A DNA stretch of 64,000 nt. Origin: BOG-234 sp964636715 (GTDB taxonomy: Bacteria; Acidobacteriota; Terriglobia; Bryobacterales; Bryobacteraceae). Below are positions 17,596-24,466 of the stretch, one piece after another. The position numbers and the translations under genes were made by a program. The stretch is taken from NCBI GenBank assembly GCA_964636715.1, contig CAZWTH010000231.1, positions 1-64,000 of the forward strand. The letters run 5' to 3'. Positions within the stretch are counted from its first letter, which is position 1; every line of letters starts with the position of its first letter. The notes below the pieces were generated by a model, which saw only the letters and a program-made list of their open reading frames with translations, was not told the DNA's origin and did not search any database.

Positions 17596-18132
17596 ATGAA
17601 GGAGATGACGCGGCTCTATCAGATTCAGGAGCAGGTACGGACGCGCACGCAGGAGATCGCCGCGGCCCATGGCAACTGGCCTTGCCATAAAGGCTGTGAC
17701 GATTGCTGCCGGCATTTGGCTTCCGTACCGCGCGTGACGCACGACGAGTGGCTGCTGATCGAAAGCGCGCTTAACCGGGAGCTTCGAGCGCGCATCCGCG
17801 ATTCCGCTCAGCAGGTGCGGCCGGTCGTCTGCCCGCTCCTCGATGAGGATTCCGGCGCGTGCCTCATTTATAAAGTGCGGCCCGTCGCCTGCCGGTCATA
17901 CGGATTTTACGCCGAACGCGACAAAGTTCTGGGCTGCCACCGAATCGAGACGCTCGCGCAGGAAGCGAGCGATGTGATTTGGGGTAATCACGAACCGCTC
18001 GAAGATCGCCTGGATCGGCTCGGGCCAGCGCTCGAACTATTCGAATGGCTGGCTACAGCGTCCGAAGGAACGCAATCAGATCCTTCTTCTCCGTCGCCGT
18101 CAGCTTCAGGCCAAATGGATGGCCCGGTATAG
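17596..18132 (+). CDS. YkgJ-family cysteine cluster protein
   Basis: Small cytosolic protein with a metal-chelating Cys cluster of the YkgJ/UPF0153 type. The cluster is CHKGCDDCC near residues 32-40, then CPLLDEDSGAC and KVRPVACRSYGF, with a further Cys in KVLGCH, likely ligating zinc or an iron-sulfur centre. Function in the family is not established. The start at 17596 (MKEMTRLYQIQEQ) is chosen over a longer frame from 17551 that would overlap the divergent gene. The last ~27 codons, a Ser/Pro-rich tail, overlap the 3' end of the convergent cytochrome gene by 80 bp. Confidence 0.8.
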   Translation: MKEMTRLYQIQEQVRTRTQEIAAAHGNWPCHKGCDDCCRHLASVPRVTHDEWLLIESALNRELRARIRDSAQQVRPVVCPLLDEDSGACLIYKVRPVACRSYGFYAERDKVLGCHRIETLAQEASDVIWGNHEPLEDRLDRLGPALELFEWLATASEGTQSDPSSPSPSASGQMDGPV

Positions 18133-19501
18133 ACCGCGCCTTGCCGTCATACCCTTTGAATCCGGTTGGAACATAATCGGAATTCAGCCGCGCTGGATCG
18201 AGCCATTCTTCGAGCGTCATCGCCGCGCCGGTGTGGCCGAGAGGACCGCGATACCAGACGCCCTTGAGCGAAGGCACTTTGTAGAAGCCCGTCCCCTTGT
18301 GGCTATCGAGCGCGTAACGCGGGTCCACGCCAATGTGGCGGCCCATCACCTCATCCGACGCCGGAGGATCGAAGCCATCCGCCGGTACCAGTTTGTTGTT
18401 CGTATAGAGCGGCGGCGTATGGCAGTTCACGCACGTTTCGCGCTCAAACAGCTTCTGGCCGCGCCGCGCGGACGCATCGAATGGATTCGGATTGGCCGGC
18501 GGTTTCAGCGAATAAAGATAACTCGCCAGCGCAAAGAGCTCCGCATCGCTGTATCGCGCGCCAGGCATCTGCGTGGGAGCAGCCGCGGACGCGCCATAGC
18601 GATCCGCGTTGAACATATCCTGGGCCAGCGTGCTGTATCGCATCAGATCGCCAATGCTGCGCTGGCGAATCAGCCCCGTATGATCCAGAAACTTTCGCTC
18701 GCTCACGCCAATCAGATCCGGAATCTGCGGCGGCAGCAGCATGCTGGTGTTCGCGCGCGCGGTTACGCCAGGCGGAATGGCCTCGCCCGCCGCGATGAAT
18801 TCATCGAGACTCATTTTCTCGGTCGCGCGATTGAGATCATTCTCCACCCACGGCGATTCGAACTGCAGCGCGAATTTACGAACCGTCGCCAGAATGCGGT
18901 CCGGTCCCATCGCCTGCGCGGACGCGCGCAGCAGCATGGCGCCTTCACGATCCGCGGGGTTGTTGCCCTGGGCGCCCGCAATCACCGCTCCGTCGGACAT
19001 GACGCGCGTGTGGCACGTCACGCAGCCCATCGATCCGAGTTCCACCGTGCCCTTCTTGCGAATCACCCAGCTGGCGAATGGAATCGTGCCGTCCTTCGCC
19101 ACCGGAACGCCGGCCTTGCGGATGTACTCCGGATCCTGAAGGTTCTGCGCCGTGAAGAAAACCGGATTGAACGAAGTCGGCGCGTTGAAAACGATTTCAC
19201 CGGCGGCTATCCAGTCCGCCTGCCTGGCGATCTTCGAAGCATCAAAAGCCACTACTGGGTCGAGCGTCCGCAGATGCTCCATGTAGCCCGCGGGCTCGCG
19301 TCCCGGCGCATACACCGGATACGACTTATAAATAACGCGCTCGGGAATCCTGTAATACGCTTCCTCGCTGATATGGATCGCCGAAAACTCCGGCCGCGCG
19401 AGCGGCACTTCCAGAGATTCCACGGCGGACTTCTCCCACGTCCGCGGGATATCGGCCGCGAACAGCGGCAGCGCAAGCAACAACAACAGCAGAGCCTTCA
19501 T
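18053..19501 (-). CDS. Secreted dihaem c-type cytochrome
   Basis: Periplasmic cytochrome of 482 residues with a signal peptide (MKALLLLLLALPLFAA) and two CxxCH haem-c sites: CVTCH near residue 162, after KKGTVELGSMG, and CVNCH near 360, after ARRGQKLFERET. The distal haem region ends in a GFYKVPSLKGVWYRGPLGHTG-like segment and LIAFLRTL, typical of di-haem peroxidase/MauG-like or thiosulfate-oxidase-like cytochromes. No partner oxidoreductase is adjacent, so its redox role is open. It diverges from the DNA-repair operon with 110 bp between starts. Confidence 0.85.
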   Translation of the reverse strand: MKALLLLLLALPLFAADIPRTWEKSAVESLEVPLARPEFSAIHISEEAYYRIPERVIYKSYPVYAPGREPAGYMEHLRTLDPVVAFDASKIARQADWIAAGEIVFNAPTSFNPVFFTAQNLQDPEYIRKAGVPVAKDGTIPFASWVIRKKGTVELGSMGCVTCHTRVMSDGAVIAGAQGNNPADREGAMLLRASAQAMGPDRILATVRKFALQFESPWVENDLNRATEKMSLDEFIAAGEAIPPGVTARANTSMLLPPQIPDLIGVSERKFLDHTGLIRQRSIGDLMRYSTLAQDMFNADRYGASAAAPTQMPGARYSDAELFALASYLYSLKPPANPNPFDASARRGQKLFERETCVNCHTPPLYTNNKLVPADGFDPPASDEVMGRHIGVDPRYALDSHKGTGFYKVPSLKGVWYRGPLGHTGAAMTLEEWLDPARLNSDYVPTGFKGYDGKARSIPGHPFGLKLTATEKKDLIAFLRTL

Positions 19502-19611
19502 AACGAATGAAATCGCCGCTCACCAGTATCTCAGGGCGGCCCTGGGAACCGGAAAATGACCATGTCCGAAAACCGCCAGTATAGAATCGGCGACGCTGCG
19601 AAAATGTGGTC

Positions 19612-21099
19612 ATGGAGTTGCCGGACAAGGAGACCTGCTACCGGGCGCTGGAGAGCCGGGACCCGCGATTTGACGGCCTTCTGTTCACTGGCGTCAAAAC
19701 CACCGGCATCTATTGCCGGCCCGTTTGCCCGGCGCGAACGCCCAAATACGTGAATTGCGAATTTTTCGGCTCGGCAGCGGCCGCGCAGGAAGCGGGATAC
19801 CGTCCCTGCCTGCGCTGCCGCCCGGAAACCGCGCCGGACCTCGCGTCCTGGCGAGGAACGTCAAACACCGTTTCCCGCGCGCTCGCTTTGATCACGGATG
19901 GAGCTCTCGATGGCTCCGAAGCCGGCGTGGAAACTCTGGCGGAACGGCTCGGAATCGGCGAGCGGCATTTGCGCCGCCTCTTTGTCCAGCATCTGGGAGC
20001 GTCGCCGATTGCGGTAGCGCAGACGCGCCGCGTCCTGTTCGCAAAGCAACTCATCCAGGAAACCACGATGCCGATGACGGAAGTCGCTCTCGCCGCGGGC
20101 TTCGGCAGCATCCGGCGTTTCAACGAAACGTTTCTCGGATTGTTCGGCAGGCCACCGAGCGCGCTGCGAAGAAAGAATTCATCGGCCGAAGCAGGCGTAA
20201 CGCTGCGCCTGCGCTATCGGCCGCCCTACGACTGGGATTCCATGCTGAGCTTTCTCGCGGCCCGCGCCATCCCCGGCGTCGAAGTGGTGGAGAACGGCCG
20301 CTACCTGCGCACCGTCGGCATCGATGGTTTTACCGGAAGCGTTCAGGTCTCGCATCTGCCGGCGCGCCAGAGTCTGTGCGTGACCATCCGTTTTCCCCGA
20401 GTGCAGGCGCTGCCCGCCATTGTGGGGCGCGTCCGCAGGCTGTTCGATCTCGGCGCCGATATCGAAACGATTGATTCGCATCTCTCGCTCGATCCACGGC
20501 TCGCGCCGCTCATCGCGCGGCGTCCCGGCCTGCGAGCGCCGGGCGGTTGGGATGGATTTGAGCTCGCCATCCGCGCCGTGCTCGGTCAGCAGGTCAGCGT
20601 GGCTGCCGCAAGGAATCTCGCGCGGCAACTCGTGGAAGTTCATGGCGAACGCGTACAGAAGCAATTCGCCATCGATCCGCGGCTGACGCACGTCTTTCCG
20701 GATGCCCACCGCCTGGCGAACGCGAAGTCGATTGAAGTCGGAATGCCGGAGGCTCGCCGCGCGGCGCTGAAGGGCGTTGCGGAAGCCGCTGTCGCGGATC
20801 CCTGTCTGTTCCGGCCTCTGGGCACGATGGAAGAGGCAATCGCGAGGCTGCGAAAGATCAAAGGCGTCGGCGAATGGACCGCCCAATACATCGCGCTTCG
20901 CGCCATGCGTGAAACCGACGCCTTCCCGGCCGCCGACGTCGGTTTGCTGCGCGGCGCCGAGGTGGTGGATGGAGTGAGGCCGACCGTGCCTGCTTTGCTG
21001 ATGCGGTCGGAAACATGGCGGCCCTGGCGCGCCTATGCGGCGCAGCATTTGTGGGCCGCGGATTCCGGAATTTCTGAAATGAGGAGCAACTATGTCTGA
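19612..21099 (+). CDS. alkA: Ada-type regulator fused to AlkA 3-methyladenine glycosylase II
   Basis: Bifunctional alkylation-repair protein of 495 residues. Residues ~1-75 form the Ada zinc domain with Cys35, Cys39, Cys66 and Cys69 (GIYCRPVC, RPCLRCRPE); Cys35 would accept methyl from phosphotriesters. Residues ~85-190 are an AraC-type helix-turn-helix (VETLAERLGIGERHLRRLF). Residues ~195-480 are AlkA: an N-domain, then the helix-hairpin-helix KGVGEWTAQYIALRAM and AFPAADVGL, where Asp is the catalytic residue. The start at 19612 is preferred to GTG 19606. It overlaps ogt by 8 nt. The fusion suggests the protein senses damage and activates its own operon. Confidence 0.93.
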   Translation: MELPDKETCYRALESRDPRFDGLLFTGVKTTGIYCRPVCPARTPKYVNCEFFGSAAAAQEAGYRPCLRCRPETAPDLASWRGTSNTVSRALALITDGALDGSEAGVETLAERLGIGERHLRRLFVQHLGASPIAVAQTRRVLFAKQLIQETTMPMTEVALAAGFGSIRRFNETFLGLFGRPPSALRRKNSSAEAGVTLRLRYRPPYDWDSMLSFLAARAIPGVEVVENGRYLRTVGIDGFTGSVQVSHLPARQSLCVTIRFPRVQALPAIVGRVRRLFDLGADIETIDSHLSLDPRLAPLIARRPGLRAPGGWDGFELAIRAVLGQQVSVAAARNLARQLVEVHGERVQKQFAIDPRLTHVFPDAHRLANAKSIEVGMPEARRAALKGVAEAAVADPCLFRPLGTMEEAIARLRKIKGVGEWTAQYIALRAMRETDAFPAADVGLLRGAEVVDGVRPTVPALLMRSETWRPWRAYAAQHLWAADSGISEMRSNYV

Positions 21100-21637
21100 A
21101 GTGTTGAAGCTGTTTCTGGATCGGATCGAGACGCCAATCGGCGAGATGCTGCTGACAACGGACGCGGCCGGCAAGGTCCGCTCACTCGATTGGAATGACT
21201 ACGAGCCGAGAATGTCGACGCTGCTCGATCGTTATTACGGCAAGGGCCGCTACACGCTCGAACCGGCGCAGAACACGCAGGCGCTGCGAGACATCATGCG
21301 CCGCTACTTCGCGGGCGATGTGAACGCGATTGACGAAATCCCGACGGAAGCAACCGGTACCGAATTCCAGAAAAGCGTCTGGAACGAGCTGCGCCACATC
21401 CCGGTGGGGACTTCCATCTCCTACGGAACGCTGGCAAAACGCATCGAACGCCCAAAGGCGGTACGGGCCGTGGGGCTTGCGAACGGATCGAACCCCATCG
21501 GACTCATCGTGCCGTGCCACCGCGTGATCGGCGCCAATGGATCGCTCACCGGCTACGGCGGCGGGCTCCCCCGAAAGAAGTGGCTCCTCGAGCACGAGCG
21601 CATGCACGCAAAAGGTGCTAGCCTGTTCGCTGCATGA
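21092..21637 (+). CDS. ogt: Methylated-DNA-protein-cysteine methyltransferase
   Basis: Suicide repair protein that removes O6-methyl from guanine onto its own cysteine. The acceptor motif IVPCHRVIGANG places Cys142, and GTEFQKSVWNEL, PVGTSISYGTLA and GLANGSNPI fit the DNA-binding helix and Asn hinge. Length 181 residues is normal. The start has a strong GAGGAG RBS lying inside the end of the upstream gene, an 8-nt overlap; its own stop overlaps tag by ATGA, so translation is coupled through the cassette. Confidence 0.95.
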   Translation: MSEVLKLFLDRIETPIGEMLLTTDAAGKVRSLDWNDYEPRMSTLLDRYYGKGRYTLEPAQNTQALRDIMRRYFAGDVNAIDEIPTEATGTEFQKSVWNELRHIPVGTSISYGTLAKRIERPKAVRAVGLANGSNPIGLIVPCHRVIGANGSLTGYGGGLPRKKWLLEHERMHAKGASLFAA

Positions 21638-22191
21638 AGCCATTGAACAGATGCAGTTGGGCTGAGAGTAGCGCGGGGATGCGCGACTATCACGATACCG
21701 AGTGGGGCGTCCCGGAATTCGATAGCCGCGCGCTTTGGGAGAAACTCGTTCTGGATGGATTCCAGGCGGGGCTCTCCTGGAGCACCATCCTGAAAAAACG
21801 TGAAGCTTTCCGCAAGGCGTTCAAGGGTTTTTATCCCGTAGCGGTCGCGCGATTCACCGCGCGCGATGTCGATCGGCTGCTGCAGGACGCCGCGATTGTC
21901 CGCTCACGGGCAAAAATCGAAGCAGCCATCGGAAGCGCGCAGGCCTACCTGAAAATAGACGATTTTTCGAAGTGGGTCTGGGATTTCGTGGACGGCAAGC
22001 CCATCCAGACCGCCGGTCCGCGGCCCGTGAAGACGGAGCTTTCCGAACGAATCTCAAAGGAGCTGAAGCAGCGTGGCTTCAAATTCGTCGGACCGACCAT
22101 CGTCTACGCCTGGATGCAGGCGGTGGGGCTTGTAAACGACCACGCCGACGACTGTTTCCGCCGCCGCGCAGTGAAGAAATTAAGCTTATAG
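21634..22191 (+). CDS. tag: DNA-3-methyladenine glycosylase I
   Basis: Base-excision repair glycosylase releasing 3-methyladenine. The family's zinc snap is intact: Cys7 (NRCSWAES), His20 (MRDYHDTEWGVP), and the late His and Cys of GLVNDHADDCFRR. Other signatures are LDGFQAGLSWSTILKKRE, RSRAKIEAAIGSAQAY and RGFKFVGPTIVYAWMQA. At 185 residues it matches the usual length. It starts in an ATGA overlap with ogt and is followed after 2 bp by the Fpg-type gene. Confidence 0.95.
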   Translation: MKPLNRCSWAESSAGMRDYHDTEWGVPEFDSRALWEKLVLDGFQAGLSWSTILKKREAFRKAFKGFYPVAVARFTARDVDRLLQDAAIVRSRAKIEAAIGSAQAYLKIDDFSKWVWDFVDGKPIQTAGPRPVKTELSERISKELKQRGFKFVGPTIVYAWMQAVGLVNDHADDCFRRRAVKKLSL

Positions 22192-22193
22192 CT

Positions 22194-23093
22194 ATGCCGG
22201 AGTTACCGGACATAGCCGCTTATCTCAGCGCGCTCGAGCCGCGGGTGCTCGGCGAGCCGCTCACGAAAATACGGATCAACAGCCCCTTCCTTCTGCGCAG
22301 CGTGACGCCCCCGCCTTCTGCATTCGAAGGCAAGACTGTGCGCTCACTCCGGCGCGTCGGGAAACGAATCGCCTTCGGCCTGGAAGACGATCTCTGGCTC
22401 GTTCTGCATCTGATGATCGCCGGACGTCTGCACTGGAAGCCCGCCGGCGCGAAGATCGGCGGCAAGTATCAGCTCGCCGCCTTCGATTTTCCGAACGGCG
22501 TGCTCGTCCTGACCGAAGCCGGGTCGAAGCGGCGCGCTTCACTCACGCTCTTCGGAAGCGAAGCCGAAATGATGGCGAGCGATCCCGGCGGCGCGGACGT
22601 TTTCTCCATCGACCTCGATACCTTCCGCACCGTCCTCACACACGAAAACCACACGCTCAAACGAGCCCTCACCGATCCGCGAATTCTCAGCGGCATCGGC
22701 AACGCCTATTCCGACGAGATCCTCCATGCCGCGAAGCTCTCCCCCATTCTCCTGACTCAGAAGCTCAGCCCCGAAGAATGGCAGCGCCTGTTCGATTCCA
22801 CTCACGCCGTCCTGAAACTATGGATCGATCGCCTCGGCAGCGAAGCCGCCGGCGGGTTCCCGGAAAAAGTCACGGCTTTCCGCGACGACATGGCCGTCCA
22901 CGGCCGCTTCGGTAAACCCTGCCCGGTTTGCGGACAGCCAGTCCAGCGAATCCGTTACGCCGATAATGAAACGAACTACTGCGCGCACTGCCAGACCGGC
23001 GGACGCCTGCTCGCCGACCGCGGCTTATCACGCCTGCTGGGCAAGGATTGGCCCCGCACGCTCGAAGATATGGAAGAGCTAAAAAAGCACTGA
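22194..23093 (+). CDS. mutM: Formamidopyrimidine-DNA glycosylase (Fpg/Nei family)
   Basis: Bifunctional glycosylase/AP lyase for oxidised bases. The mature N-terminus PELPDI provides Pro2 and Glu3, the catalytic residues; NVLVL-type strands, the helix-two-turn-helix region ALTDPRILSGIGNAYSDEILH, and a C-terminal zinc finger (CPVCGQPV ... NYCAHCQ) complete the fold. The open frame starts far upstream, but only the ATG at 22194 gives the required N-terminus. It is the last gene of the four-gene repair cassette. Whether it is Fpg or a Nei-like variant cannot be settled by eye; the missing GRTTHYC-like end favours a divergent member. Confidence 0.9.
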   Translation: MPELPDIAAYLSALEPRVLGEPLTKIRINSPFLLRSVTPPPSAFEGKTVRSLRRVGKRIAFGLEDDLWLVLHLMIAGRLHWKPAGAKIGGKYQLAAFDFPNGVLVLTEAGSKRRASLTLFGSEAEMMASDPGGADVFSIDLDTFRTVLTHENHTLKRALTDPRILSGIGNAYSDEILHAAKLSPILLTQKLSPEEWQRLFDSTHAVLKLWIDRLGSEAAGGFPEKVTAFRDDMAVHGRFGKPCPVCGQPVQRIRYADNETNYCAHCQTGGRLLADRGLSRLLGKDWPRTLEDMEELKKH

Positions 23094-23104
23094 TTTTCCG
23101 CTGA

Positions 23105-24412
23105 CTAAGCCACTTCAAGTCCGCGCATCGTGCCGGTCGAAGTCGCGAACTTATCTTCCTCGATACCGAGGCGCTGCAGAATCGAAACAAAAAGATTCGG
23201 CAGCGGATAATTGCGATCCCGATCGAACGAAAGATGCTGCCCGTGCCGGAAGCCGCCACCGGCGAAAATCGTCGGCAGATTAGTCGTCACGTGCGTATCG
23301 GCATTGCCGAGATTCGTCCCGTAGAGAACCATCGTTCGATCGAGCAGCGTCTCGCCGCCTTCGCCGCAGCCCTTCAGATCGCCGTAAAGCTTCGCGAGCA
23401 GCTTCATGTGCTCGCGATCGATCATTTCGAGCTGCGCGAGCTTCTTCGGATTCTTGCCGTGATGCGAAAGATTGTGATAGCCGTCGTCAGTCGGCTCACC
23501 ATTTACTGTAATCGCCGGCGAATTCACGCCGTCCAGCAGCAACGCAACAAACCGCGTGGAATCGGTTTCAAACGCCAGGCGCGCCATGTCGTACATGAGC
23601 CGCACCTTCTCCATATACGCCTTCGGATCCGCGGGATCGAGCGGCGGTTTTTCCTTCACCACCGGCTTGGGCTTCGTTTCCCACTCCGCCGCGCTGACCA
23701 TCCGCTGTTCCAGATCGCGCACGCCGGTCATGTACTGATCGAGCCGGGCGCGATCGGCCGCGCCGACATTGCGCTCCAGAGTCTTCGTCTGGTCGGCAAT
23801 CGTATCCATGATGCTCTGGCCGAGCGCCAGCCGCCGGGTCTGCGCCTGCACTTCATCGGGCGTCCCGGTAATGAACATCTTCGCGAAAACGGCCGAAGCC
23901 TTGTCTTCCGCGGGAATCAAAACGCCGCCGCGAGTCCACGAAAGGCTGCGTTGGCCCTGCGAAACATTCACCCCCAGCGTCAGCGAGGGGAACCGCGTCT
24001 GATTGCCCAGCCGCTCCGCTGCATGCTGGTCGAGCGAGATGGTATTCCGAAAACCACCGTTGCCGGGATGCGGCGCCGCAGTCAGAAAAACATTATCGGC
24101 AGGGTGGCCGGCATCCACATCCGGATGCATAACGCCCGAAAACACCGTGAAATCATTCCGGAAATCCGCCAGATGCTCCAGATAAGTGGAAGGAGTGTAG
24201 TCAAAACCAGTGGAACCGGCCGCCGGGAAAAACTTATCGGGAAGAAGTCCCAGGTTGTTGCAGATGCCGAAGAATCGTCGCGGCGGTGTGGATTCCGCGG
24301 CGCGCGCAAAGGCCGGAGTCATCACCTCCAGCAGAGGAAGCGCCAGCGCAACGCCAGTTCCCCGCAGAATCGTGCGCCGGGAAAGCGTGTTCTTCGTGGA
24401 AATTTGAGGCAT
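23105..24412 (-). CDS. DUF1552 Tat-exported protein (first pair)
   Basis: Exported protein of unknown function, 435 residues, with a twin-arginine signal (SRRTILRGTGVALALPLLEVM). DUF1552 traits include PRRFFGICNNLGLLPDKFFP, VFSGVMHPDVDAGHPADN, NTISLDQHAAERLGNQTRFPS, DEVQAQTRRLALGQSIMD, YHNLSHHGKNPKKLAQLE and a C-terminal FAGGGFRHGQHLSF. The conserved His/Asp residues resemble an alkaline-phosphatase/sulfatase-like core, an inference. The start at 24412 has a GGAAGGAG RBS 9 bases upstream. It lies 54 bp downstream of a DUF1592 gene, the invariable partner in Planctomycetota and Acidobacteriota. Confidence 0.85.
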   Translation of the reverse strand: MPQISTKNTLSRRTILRGTGVALALPLLEVMTPAFARAAESTPPRRFFGICNNLGLLPDKFFPAAGSTGFDYTPSTYLEHLADFRNDFTVFSGVMHPDVDAGHPADNVFLTAAPHPGNGGFRNTISLDQHAAERLGNQTRFPSLTLGVNVSQGQRSLSWTRGGVLIPAEDKASAVFAKMFITGTPDEVQAQTRRLALGQSIMDTIADQTKTLERNVGAADRARLDQYMTGVRDLEQRMVSAAEWETKPKPVVKEKPPLDPADPKAYMEKVRLMYDMARLAFETDSTRFVALLLDGVNSPAITVNGEPTDDGYHNLSHHGKNPKKLAQLEMIDREHMKLLAKLYGDLKGCGEGGETLLDRTMVLYGTNLGNADTHVTTNLPTIFAGGGFRHGQHLSFDRDRNYPLPNLFVSILQRLGIEEDKFATSTGTMRGLEVA

Positions 24413-24466
24413 CCTGCGGCTCCTTCCAAAAAATGCTGGCTTGATTATATCTCTTTTCTCCGCCAA

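Noticed and set aside
18119..19510. Plus-strand open frame of 463 codons over the cytochrome c gene
   Set aside because: Antisense shadow; the cytochrome has two haem motifs and a signal peptide on the minus strand.
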